NCBI GenBank assembly: GCA_020284085.1
Contig: JACEVL010000808.1
Location: forward strand, 62,001 to 126,000
Direction of reading: 5' to 3'
DNA length: 64,000 nucleotides
Source of the DNA: Aporrectodea caliginosa
Taxonomy: Eukaryota; Annelida; Clitellata; Crassiclitellata; Lumbricidae
Translations under genes and position numbers: made by a program
The notes under the pieces: model-generated
Told to the model about the DNA's origin: nothing
Seen by the model: the letters and a program-made list of their open reading frames with translations, nothing else
Databases searched by the model: none
Part shown: positions 43,476 through 54,700 of the stretch, piece by piece
How positions within the stretch are numbered: the first letter of the stretch is position 1
Layout of the letters: every line of letters begins with the position of its first letter

Positions 43476-44086
43476 CGCCCATACGGTGACTTGCATAAAA
43501 TTAATTATAGCGCCACTTAGTCTAGCCGCTATGTATTTCAGCTCTTCAGATACGAGGCCGAGCTTAGAGCCTACGACCGGCAATTGGTGGCGATAGAAAC
43601 GTGTCCGCTGTGATTGTGTCGCGTCCTACCATGGCCGGGTCCTGCCAACCAGTGGCGTCTAACCCCCCCACCTGGAATGGGAGAACAACCCCCCCACTCT
43701 GGCCGACTTATATAAAAGAGACTCAGAAGTCACTCATAACTGCCAATCATCGTCGATATGACGGCGTCGTTAAATAAACGAAAAACTCATAACTGTTATG
43801 AGTTACTTAAAATACGTCGTTAAATAAACGTATTTTAAGTAACTCATAACTGTAAATTAGGCTTAATATAGGCCTACATCAGCATAGCCTAGTACATTAC
43901 AAAAGTTACTACAGACAGCAACTGAAATAAGAAGTTATTATACTGTTAATGTTCATTAATACTGTGTTCTGACCAGTAACGACTACATATATAATATAGG
44001 CCTAATAATAAATTTCACAGCTAACAAAGCACCATGCAGTCACCAGTGACTTGTATAATGGAATAACTTAATAACTTTATTCTAAG

Positions 44087-45264
44087 CAGGGGTGGACTGG
44101 GCCGCCGGGACACCGGGAAGATTCCCGGTGGGCCGCCAGGACCGGTGATATAATAATTTAATCAATTTAGTACAGATGATACAGGTTTTTTTACAAAAAA
44201 TTGCGGCATCGGTTAACCGGTTTTTAGTTTCGGTTAACCGGTTTGTAAATTAACTGAAAAAGAGCAATGCATACTTACTTACCTACAGTGCTCCGTACAG
44301 CCAGCGGCCGCCATGTTAGATAAGAATTTACATCTTCCATTCTACTTCCGGCGTCTTCCACTGAGTTTGTTTTGATAAAATTTCTTTTAAATTTGTTAGT
44401 TAGTAATAAGTAATATTAATTAAATAAGATATGTTACGGTTATGAGTGATATAAATCCGAAACGTAAATGTAAAGGTGGTGCGGAGAAAGTAAGAGATAA
44501 GAAACTAAAGATTCTTGGTAAAGATGGAGCTAAATGCCGAAATCTAGTCGATTTATTTAAAACCTTCTCCAAATGTTCGATGATTCAGTAGAGGACAGCG
44601 TCAGTGAAAGTGAAGATTCGCCACATGAACACTGGGACGACCAAGTTGTGGATAAAAGTGAGGAACTTCGAAAATGCAAATTTTGCAAAAAATGTCCTGT
44701 TTGCTGCTTTTCTGTACTACATAAATACAGTTTCTATGGGCAAGCATACAAGCATCTCTTTAGTGCATATAAACTTTTATTGACTCTGTCGTCTACCCAA
44801 GTAGCTTGTGAGAGATCTTTCTCTAAATTGAAATACATTAAGAATCGCTTGCGAAGCTCATTGTCATCTACACACCTTGAAGCTTTTATGCTTATGTCAA
44901 CAGAAACCGATGTTTTAAGTGAACTGAATAATGACACAATTATAGATCATGTAGCCGAAATGGCACCCGGCTTAAAGAAGTTGCTAATACTATAAACAGC
45001 AATAATACCATCACAGTGAGTCCGAATAAATTGATTTATAACTTGAGTTGACGCATTCTTAATATTTTATATATAATTATAAATTATATATGCGATTTAT
45101 CGTTTTTTGTTATTGCATAATGTAATTTGTAAAGTGACCCATGACTTTGGAGGTCACTGGCCCTCGGGTATGCATGAAAAATGCACAAAGAAAATAAAAG
45201 TCATGAAGTTAGGGCCGCTTTTTGTTTTTTTCCCGGGCCGCTTGAACTCCCCAGTCCACCCCTG
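44087..45264 (+). mobile_element. Nested hAT (ZMYM/TTF-type) with transposase remnant
   Basis: Direct repeat ATTCTAAG at 44079-44086 and 45265-45272. The inverted ends CAGGGGTGGACTGGG match for 15 bases. A start-like Lys-rich segment (MSDINPKRKCKGGAEK, 44442 on) and the C-terminal dimerisation domain (44573-44995: LLLTLSSTQVACERSFSKLK, then NRLRSSLSSTHLEAFMLMS) survive. The whole catalytic middle is gone, so this is an internal-deletion derivative. Confidence 0.92.
44573..44995 (+). pseudogene. hAT transposase C-terminal dimerisation domain
   Basis: A 140-codon open frame. Residues 60-110 carry the S-x-x-x-x-CERSFSKLK-x-I-K-x-x-LRS signature of hAT dimerisation domains (Dimer_Tnp_hAT). The acidic start (DDSVEDSVSESEDSP) may be a linker read out of its original context. 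No DDE residues are left, so no transposition activity is expected. Confidence 0.85.
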
Positions 45265-45596
45265 ATTCTAAGCGTCTATGTTATATGCAATGCAATGGGT
45301 AATGGTAATGGTACAACATAAGCAAACAATTAAAAGTTTGCAGCTTTATGCAGTAAAATTCCCTAGTCTGTGAAAGACTGTGATTATAATGAATATCACA
45401 TTCAACAACCAGTTACGCCCCAACACTATACGACTGCACCTCTAGTACTGAAAGGCAGTTTTACAGCATACTATAGCTGCTCTTATCCATTACAGGTATC
45501 TGCTGGCCGGAAATCTAATAGGAAACATCTGTTATTAGCTTCATTAGCTTTACAGAGGGACCATGCACTGTTTGAAGTTTGAGGTACCTATAGGCT

Positions 45597-46381
45597 GGGA
45601 TAAAGACAATTCGCCCCCGGAAGATTCGCCCCGGAAAGATTCGCCCCCGGAAGATTCGCCCCCGGGAAGATTCGCCCCCGGATGATTCGCCCCCGGCTTA
45701 ATAGACATGAAAACACATTTGTTGAATTGTAAAAGAAGTTTAATTTGAAGGTTATTGTCTAGAACGTTTATTTTGAAGTTTAATGTCTAGTTTATTGTCT
45801 ATTGTATAGTCTAGAAGTTTATTGTCTAGAATGCCAAGGCATTTCAATTGCCTAGAATTCAAAGTTGTAAGCAATCCCTTGTAAATACTCCATATTGGTG
45901 CGGTTGTCGGCATCATCCGCAATGATTTTTAGTCTCTTCGAAATAGCCTCATACTTTATATTCTTTGCAGCTATCTGACCTCCTGCAATCAATTGCACAA
46001 CATCATAATTGTGCAATTCTTGTTGTCTTCTTAAGCATTCAATGAAGCGATAAATGTTAGAAGAGGCAGTGCCACAGCTTTCCTTAAGCGTCTGTTCCAC
46101 CCTTCGACGTTGTTCAATTGTTGTTGATTCGATGTTGATCTTGAAGTGTTCGTTCGTACACGTTCCACACGTGAATAGGATAGATTGGAGAACGTTCTAG
46201 ACTAGACAATAACCTTCAAATTAAACTTCTTTTACAATTCAACAAATGTGTTTTCATGTCGATTAAGCCGGGGGCGAATCTTCCGGGGGCGAATCATCCG
46301 GGGGCGAATCATCCCGGGGGCGAATCTTCCCGGGGGCGAATCTTCCGGGGGCGAATCTTCCGGGGCGAATTGTCCGGGAAC
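45597..46381 (-). mobile_element. MULE with long, internally repeated inverted ends
   Basis: 10-bp direct repeat CCTATAGGCT at 45587-45596 and 46382-46391. Inverted ends of about 180 bases each begin with five to seven copies of a 14-base unit, GATTCGCCCCCGGA or its complement, then share TTGTAAAAGAAGTTTAATTT. The long ends, 10-bp duplication and coding remnant identify a Mutator-like element. Confidence 0.88.
45852..46100 (-). pseudogene. MULE transposase C-terminal fragment
   Basis: On the - strand an open frame reads SNIYRFIECLRRQQELHNYD and ends NMEYLQGIAYNFEF. These are the P-N-I-x-x-F-I-x-x-L-x-x-E-Q block and the terminal YLxGIAxN of FLYWCH/MULE transposases. The catalytic part is absent. 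Confidence 0.75.
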
Positions 46382-46472
46382 CCTATAGGCTACGTGCACA
46401 GCAAGTGTCTAACGGGTCGTTAGATATTTGCTACAAGGCCACCTTAATCATCTATCGCCTTCGTCACCTTCA

Positions 46473-46521
46473 TTGCCAAGCCGAAACCCCCTCCCCATGG
46501 GGGGGGGGATTCGGCTTGGCA
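46473..46521. repeat. Hairpin, 12-base arms
   Basis: TGCCAAGCCGAA and TTCGGCTTGGCA flank a run of C and G around CCATGG. It lies inside the outer hAT. Confidence 0.85.
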
Positions 46522-46791
46522 TCTTCAATAAGCGTGACCTGAAGTGATAAGAAGTGTGTTCAACCACTGATGTCTCTGAGTTGGAGGGAACCTTGGGTGT
46601 ATTGGTCCGAAATAACATGTGTTTTCGATATCATGTATGATACATATATACTAATTTTCGTACTGCAGGCCGTTATATTAACGGAAATCAACAACCCCCC
46701 AGTTTATGTCCAAAAACGTCAAACCCCCACTTCTCGAATCGGTGGGAGATCGTTCTCTCCCCCCCCATTGGTAGACGCCACTGCTGCCAAC

Positions 46792-47275
46792 TCAAGGAGA
46801 GCTAAAGCGGAGCGCTAGCTAATCTCATCCTCTGCAGGAAGCTCATGGCGGTTTAATTAGCGGGATAGGGGCCCTAGATGCGTGAAGTGAGAGATAGGAG
46901 AGGGCAGACTGGTGACCAACCCGTCGGAATATTCAGGTTCATGAGGGTACCATAATTATGGGTCTGCTATCATCTTATTACCAGGACTTGATTCTGCAGT
47001 AGCAGATGGCCAGGATTAAGTGTAAGGCGAGAATCCTCTGCCCGGGGTTTCCGATCTGGAAACAGCCGATTGGTCAGGTCGACCGACGACCAGGGTTCGA
47101 ACTTTCCCGCTCGCGTCCTATTCCTATTCTTCCCTCTAACTCCGCTCTCAGAGGCATTCTGGGGTTGTAATTGTAACACTTGGGTCGGTGGGGCCGTAGC
47201 CAAACACTGGATTCTGATTCTGGAGAGGGGTCATCTCTTGGGGTTTGTCTTTCAGGAGCCAATGATCAGCTTACC
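46792..47275. other. Unassigned, moderately GC-rich stretch
   Basis: It has a GGTTCGAAC word near 47094 but no convincing paired A box, and no coding exon that I can support. Confidence 0.4.
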
Positions 47276-47279
47276 TCAT

Positions 47280-47545
47280 CCTCACCTTTCATTCATTCAT
47301 TTCAAACATTTGTATAGCGTCCTTTCCAGAAAACTACTCAGAGGCGCTCCCGACTCCAGCACGGCCAAAAAGACCAGTTTTAAGGTGAGAAAAGAACATA
47401 TAGGAGAGAAGGTCCTAGGAAAGAGGCGAAGCTCCAGAGGGAGGCCATTCCAGGTTGAGGGACCCACCACCTTGTACTGTCTCAGTTTTCTATATATAGC
47501 GCCTAAGAACTCAGACATCAGTCAGGTATCCGGCTTAGCCTATAG
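47280..47545 (-). mobile_element. LINE 3' end
   Basis: The - strand frame reads [20 protein letters not shown] and LERTLYKCLK. The first is the GP-x-x-WN-x-LP block of LINE reverse transcriptases, followed by the terminal signature in reverse (TTGTATAGCGTCC ... CAGAGGCGCTCCC). Confidence 0.7.
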
Positions 47546-47869
47546 GCATATACCTTACGTTATTGACATTTTGACACATAAATGATATTGATTCAAATAA
47601 CAAGAGCTTGTCGAAATTAAAGTTTTTACATGAATTAAAGCTTACTTCCGAGTCATACGTACGTTTCTAGGAATTACAGGTTTTCGATGATCTCATTAAT
47701 TAACATGGGTTGCGGCCATGGCTATCGGCTGATGGAACAGAACTAGGCAAATAGCGATTAAACACAGTTATTCAGCAATAAAAATCTAATTCCCTTAAAC
47801 TATCACTCGTAACACATCACAAGGATACCTCTAAATTATTCAATGGGTAGGCCTATAGTCACCATCAGA

Positions 47870-48475
47870 GCCGTAGCAAGCTATAATTGCGCCCTGTTCC
47901 AAGCGTAGGCTAAATCTAGCGCTCCACCCCTCAAAGATCAACTTATAACCAATAGGCTAACGACCAAATTTGCTATCTCGAATATAATATAAAATTGTCT
48001 TTTAAAGAAAACAGAAACAACATTTTTGTGTTTCTATTAACATTTAATTTTAGTCACTTCAGATTTATTTCAAGGAAAGTAAAAAGAATTTATAAAACTA
48101 AATTTATTAAATATTTAGCCTACTATTTCCATTTACATAATTATTTCAATTTAAAAGTAAATAACATTTCTGTTGAAAGCTGACAACATAGGCTACGTAA
48201 ATTATGCAAATGACACAAACGTAATAGCTAGGCTACATGTGTATAAACTTACATGTTATAAAATAAATGAAAATATGTGTGCGTGTGCGTGTGTGTAGAG
48301 ACCGTGCCGCCCTCTGGCGAGCATTAGCGCTGTTGAAGGGACTATGAGGACAGGGAGGTTCGGACAATTTCCCTGAGGAAAGGATTCGACTTGCGTCGGG
48401 TTCGATTTCTCACCGTAAGCCATATGGGTGTCCCATTGTGTAACTAACACGGGGTTTACGAAGCAGGCGTGGGCT
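47870..48475. repeat. Dispersed repeat, copy 2 of 3
   Basis: It matches 43190-43475 in two blocks but with extra bases between them (47990-48300). Same orientation as copy 1. Confidence 0.6.
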
Positions 48476-48605
48476 CCTTTTGTCCTTGTCTTGTCGCTGT
48501 TTTTCTCGTTGTTGCTCCTTTTGTTCTTGGTCGTCTACTTTCTCTTCTTGTTCTTGTTCTTGTCTTCTCCTTCTTCACGACCTATTCCTCACTGCGCATA
48601 TCAGG

Positions 48606-48613
48606 TGACGTCA
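48606..48613. promoter_or_regulatory. Full cAMP-response element (TGACGTCA)
   Basis: A perfect palindromic CRE lies 36 bases before the start codon of the PG-rich repeat gene. CREB/CREM/ATF factors bind this site and CREM drives many sperm genes, which would fit a sperm-tail protein. A single 8-mer can occur by chance; its position at a likely promoter raises the odds. Confidence 0.5.
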
Positions 48614-48649
48614 TAATCGTGAATCTTGCTGCAAGGATTCGAGTTGACG

Positions 48650-48715
48650 ATGGAGCAAGAAATTATTAAGAAAAACGTTTTAAAGGAGAAGAAACTCTAC
48701 AGGGATCCTAGAATT
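48650..48715 (+). CDS. PG-rich repeat gene exon 1
   Basis: ATG followed by a Lys-rich 22-codon exon (MEQEIIKKNVLKEKKLYRDP...) ending in phase 0 at a perfect GTAAGT donor. It was chosen because of the promoter-like CRE upstream, the donor and its phase. Confidence 0.65.
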
Positions 48716-51700
48716 GTAAGTAGTAAAATCACTCATGCACTCGCTAACTTTGAGTAAGTCTACTAAGGGTAGTGCTTTATTAGATAAACTCTAATTTTTT
48801 TACAAATGTATTTAACAGTCAGTAGTCACAAAAAGCAGAAAACGATTTATCTACAACAGCTACAAGAAGAAGAGGAAAAGTAAGAGGAATATCAAGAGGG
48901 AGAGGAGGAGGAGGAGGAGGAGGGAGGAGGAGGAGGAGGAGGAGGAGGAGGAGGAGAAAAATACATATACATACATAAATACATAATTAAACACATACAT
49001 TAAATTCAGACTTATAAAATGATTAGCAGGTCAATTTCCTTTAATCGCTCATCCTCACACCAGAAAATACTGCACTGCATCAGATCGACCCATCCTTCTG
49101 ATGTGCGGTCGAGTCTGGGCCACACGAACGGTGTACGCCGCCTGTGCGCCACTCTTGGTGTCCTCGCACCAAGACAATTATGTTGGGATGTTGGGCTTTC
49201 TCGGTGACTGGTCCGAAGCTTTTAAAAATCGCTGCCCAGTTCTCTGCGGTCTATCAGTATTGTTAATGTCCAATTCAGGCATTAAGGCAATGAACACGTT
49301 TCAAATAGCTTAATCAATGAGAGATCCAGAAGGAGGTAATCTAGCATGACCTCATCAGAATTTAGATGGCCAGGTCAATCATTTAATACATTCTGATAAT
49401 TTATATAGCGCCTTTTCCAGAGACCTACTCAGAGACGCTCTCTGTGCAAGCTTATACGATGTTAGGTATCACTACTAAAAAAAATATTGCATCAGTTAGC
49501 AAAACAATGCACAGTAAGCTGGAAGAGTCACCAGTGTCGTGCCCAGTGGCGTAACGAGGGGGGTCAGAGGGGGCGGCCGCCCCCGGGCGCAGCACCTTGG
49601 GGGCGCAAAATTAGCCCTGAGTGTTAAGCACTATACAACAGAAACTGTATTATTAAATTAAATAATTCAATATATTAAATTTAAAATAAGCACAAGTTAG
49701 TTTTCAGTTTAAAATGTGGCAAGAATAGTCAGCGAAGTAGCAAGCTATAATTACGCCCCGTGCCAAGCGTAAATCTAGCGCCCCCACCCTTCCCCAAAGA
49801 TCAACTGAACCAATAACGACTTAAATTATGAGAACATAGCCTACGTAAAACAGATGAAAATATATAGATATAGGCCTACGATGCATTGTAATGTAGTGTA
49901 GCAGTTCTGAACGGTTTTTGAATCTTGATCAACTCGATTTTGACAAAGTAATAGATGGATTTGCATCTGCAAAAGCCAGAAAAATTAGCTTGTATCCAGT
50001 AGCAGTTTCTTAGCCTTCGTAATCTTAGGCTCTTAAAAGACAATTATGACAATATGTTACTAGTCGTGTTACAATAGCGAATCTTTTAAACAAGTCTAAG
50101 CTACTACTCACTGCTGACCTCTCTGTTCTTTAAATTTGTCTTTTCGTATATAAATATCGTTTCCAAGTTATGTTGCATTACTTATTACAGAGAAAAACCA
50201 TTGAATAAAATCTGGAAACTATATCATATATGCAATTGTATTAAATGAGTGCACAGCACTGCACACTGTTACCCAGTATTATACTAGACCTATGATACGA
50301 ACGATTAACCGTCAACTAGAAAATTATGAACGGGCGCACTTTTTAAACTTTGCCCCCGGGCGCAGAAACCCCTCGTTACGCCACTGGTCGTGCCCATGCA
50401 CACATAAGGAACCAACCAACGGATTCCCGTCGACAGCTGAAGATGGCAGAGTTTAGAGTCTCTGAGCCAAGTTGCGTCGGTAGAACAGAACCTACGCGAG
50501 CAAATAAACAAACTAACCTATCCTTTCACCTTTCTCATACGGATTTCACTTCTCCCGTTCCTTATTCTTCTGCTGTCCGCAATCTAGAGACATCTTCGAT
50601 ATAAAAAAACCTAACCTTTGCCGACTACTGCACCCAGCTAGCTTGCACGTGCTATTGGCCTAATTATGCACATTCGTGACCTTCGTCGACAGCGCCCAAC
50701 ACTTGAGTGCCTACAGTTTGTTCAAGGGACATCCTGGATACGGTGTCCGCGATATTTGTCCTGGTCACGGCTTACACAAGAACTGGCGCAAGCTCTAATA
50801 TGTAACCCAGTTACATGCGTGCCAGATTAAGAGATAAGGATAAATCATACAGATAAATAAGTCATGGGGAAAACTGAGAAAATCGGAAAAGAAAAATCGG
50901 ACTAGATCGTGTTCTGCGCTCGGCTGCTCAGCCTATTGGGCGGCTTCCTAAATTCGCCTCTGTTTCTGCATACATACATACATGCGTGATGTGTTGCATT
51001 GGCTACCTGTGTCTCAGCGGATTTCATACCGCATTGTTGCTCTGGTTCCTCGTTTCATTCTTGACTGCTCCATCTTACTTGTGTGATCTTTTCGCCCAGA
51101 GTTTGACGTTGCAGCGCGTCGGGTACTTCGCTCTGCGACGAGGGGTGAGCTCCTAGTTCCACGGGTTCGCTTGGCTATTAGGCAGCGCCGTGCTGATTCG
51201 ATTGTGGGCCTTTCCATCTGGAGTGGCCTACCGCTTGAGCTCCGCTCTTGCCTTGTGGTACTCCTGAAAGGGTTTACAAATCTCTCAAGTCTTTTTTTTA
51301 GTCGTGGCTGGACTGGGAGCGCTCCTGAATAGTTTCTTGAAGGGGTGCTATACAAATGCTCAGAATGAATGAGACGTAGGCAAACCAGCCAAAAAAGGCG
51401 GATAATTCTCGGATACTAGGCCTATAAAGATATCAGGAATAAAGAAGCGGATAAACATTTCTACCATTAAAGACCGTGGTCATGGTAGGCTAAATTTGAA
51501 CTTCCTTTTCAACTCCTGCAGAATATACCCGTGTGCTTACCCAATGTAGGCCTACCCCTTGCTCCGTCTTTACTAATTCTGGTTTACTTAAATTATGAGA
51601 TTTAAACTGGACTCCAAGCGATTGTAAATTTTGACCAGGTTTGTAACGATTGATGTTAATGCATGTAGTAACATAAAACAAAAGCCAATAAATTAGATTA

Positions 51701-54700
51701 TGTTAGAACATTTCCTAGTTCAACTTGATCTTGATCTTACAATCTGATATTCAAATTCTTTGCAATGAATAAGCTCGTGCATGCCCTGCGCTTGGCTTTC
51801 GAGTGGCGCTTTAGAAGTTTGGAGTAGGCTTATACCATTACAATTTGTTAATTAAAAAAATATTTACGAATTCGCTGCATCATTGTGTACTCTGTCTGTT
51901 GATCAGAATCGTGCTAAGCCAAGTACAAAGTACGAGCCACCGGTGAGTGGCCGTGAGGCGTGGTGGAGATGCTACCTGAACGTAAGTTCAACTGTGATTT
52001 GCATTCAGGTGTAAATTAATGTCTTCAGCTCTGACTGTTTTCCTTTCTTAACTATTTAAAATACATTGTTTTATTTCAGAACTAAACTAGAGATACTGTT
52101 ACTCTTCGATCCATGCCAAACTTTAGATTAAAATTTATTATTATTATTATTAATTATTAATTTGTAACTTCTGTGGATCCGTTGTTTCATGCACAGTTAG
52201 GCATCAACAGATGGCGCACCAAAGCCAAACCACAATCAACCAGAAGATCAGCCAGTTGAAACAGAGACAAACAATCCGAAGCAGATGAGTTTTAAGTTGA
52301 GCAGAACGAGCAGATGCGGATACAGAATTAAAAGATTTAGGTCCAGCAACCGAATAAACTTTTTTTTATCTAGTATAGTTCTAGTTTTAGGTCTGACCAA
52401 AGATAAGCATTCAGATGACCTTGTTGAATAGTGATGAGACTGAGGAAAAAGGATTGGCTTAACTATACTGTGGTTCCAGGTTTAAGTGCTTTATAAACAA
52501 TTAGCCCCAATTTGAAATAGATCCTCTGCTGAGCAAGACACCAATGCAATGATTAAAGTACAGAGGCTACGTGTTCATACAAACCTTAATGCATTAGCTA
52601 CAGTTTTAGCGAAAGAGTTTAAACCCTCTGTAGAGTGTACCTAGTGATGCCTAGTACTAAGCGAGTTACAGTAATCCAGGTGACTGGAGCGCAATGCATT
52701 TCCCAGAGACATCCTAGCAGACACAGGCATATGACCCCTAACTTTGTGCAAATCACTAATGTGCACGCATGACGATTTACAAATAACATTAGTAGAGACG
52801 ACACAAGAAGTAGAATGGGCGATAATAGAATGACGGTCTGAACCAGTGGACAGTATAAACAAACGCAAAACCGACACAAACGAGAAATAAAAAAGAATAA
52901 AGGAATTACTCTTTTCAGCGCCATGTAGAGAGAGGTAACCAAATTGATTAAAAAAATTGAAGTAAAGTTAATGAGCACTTTGTTACGTCCGATTGCGTTA
53001 ATAGTGAATTCAGTAGGCCTAATATAAAGATTTCTTGACTCTACGCTCTTATTAAGTGTTTGAAATAAATAACTATGAATTAGTAGGTTAGATGCAACGT
53101 TCCGCCTTCTACAATCGAATATTTTAGCTCCATTTTAACGCATGCAGTGCAGCTGATTGCTTATCTTTGGTCATACCTAAACTAGAACTACACTAAGTAA
53201 AAAAGTTTATTCGGTTGCTGTGAGATAGACAAATTTCTACTGTACTAAGTTGCTAATGACCGTGATCTCCCTACAAATCGTACCCTGCCTATACTGTACT
53301 GACGACGACGTACGTGAGTAGAGTAGGCAGGTACGGAATTTACTGTGCATGCATGTTGCGTGCAGGAGGTTCCAGGACCAGGGACGTACGAGACACAGGA
53401 CTTCCTCGACGAACTGGGCAAGAAGATTGCAACGTACCTATCGAAGACGGAAGGTCGTCGTCGTCGTCTGGTCTTCCGCGATGGTCAATGGTTGCTGCCA
53501 GGAGCATATGGCTACGAAGACGCCACAAAATGGTAGGATATGTCTAAGACAATCAGCATAGCTCCATGGTTAGCACGTTGATAAGACTCTGAAAGGCACT
53601 ATAATGGTGTAAAGGAAGAAAACAAATGAAATAAAGGTTAGCTGCCGTTGACTGGATGACTTTTAGTAAGGGTGTCTTGCTGTGAAAAAGTTGTGATCTA
53701 CATCCTTATCTGTTGAATTGTACATTGTTTTCCTGAGTAAAGTCTTGGACTGATAAACAAGTGGAAACGTAGTTGCTGTCTACACTTTTCTTTGCATGTG
53801 GCGGCTGTAGAGACAAAGAATAATCGAATTAAGTCAAGTTGAGAGGCAGAAGCGAAGCTGCGATAGGTTTCCTCTTCCATTAGTAGGCCTATTTTATCCG
53901 CTGGCTGATCGGACGATGGATGGAGGAAGAGGTGCCTTCAATACAAACTAATCATTTCTTGTTGTTCGAAAAATATGATTTTTCTGATCGAGTAACAAGC
54001 GGCTTTTCTTGCAGTTTAGAGAAATCGAGAAATACTTACTCGTTTCGAAATACGGATCGAAAATCAAGAGACGTCATGACCTCTGGAAGCACAGATAAAG
54101 TACGTATTGACCTTTACAATGTCAACGGAGGTCTTGCTTAAACTAGTTTTCTTAGGTTATCTATGCGCACTTATTTGGCTTATTCACAATTAAGAGTTAC
54201 ATGCCTAAATTGCATCCGCAGTAATTGCACCAAATTTCTAAAAGATAGTAAAAGCAATCAATTGTTTGATTAGAAACTTATGAACGAAACGATTACTCTG
54301 ATGAAGAAGTAGTTAGAATCCATTTACATTCGGACAGACAACGAAGGTGACTAGCCTACCTAAGATCCTTCGACACACTGTTTTCTTGTCATTAGTTTTC
54401 AATTAATTTTTCATTTGCTCCATTACATTATCCTTTCTCCGATAAGATCAGTTTTAATTTTCTTGTTTTCAGTCTGCATATCGTAGATTTTATTAAGCAG
54501 AATCAACCCTAATAATTATTTGGTTTACTTCTTGGCTCTCCTCTCGCATCCAATCAGTAAGCCTAAAGGCCTATCTGTTAATTATTATTCATTGTGCTGT
54601 GCTCTGTTGACATGGTGACCTTCCGCCGTAAGAGTCGGTGCTTGGTCCTCTGTGGCTCACATTATGTACCATACCAATATGTAAATTACTCGATTTATAT

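Larger units (their letters stand above)
43650..46783. mobile_element. hAT element that hosts three later insertions
   Basis: Direct repeat CTGCCAAC at 43642-43649 and 46784-46791. The ends are CAGTGGCGTCTAAC and inverted GGTAGACGCCACTG, each next to C-rich runs. Minus the nested hAT and MULE it is about 1.17 kb with no transposase frame. It contains a compound palindrome at 43784-43853 with arms ATGAGTTACTTAAAATACGT and its complement. Confidence 0.88.

Noticed and set aside
45370..45582. 70-codon + strand ORF as a gene
   Set aside because: It lies inside the outer hAT, has no recognisable motif and has no splice or promoter context.
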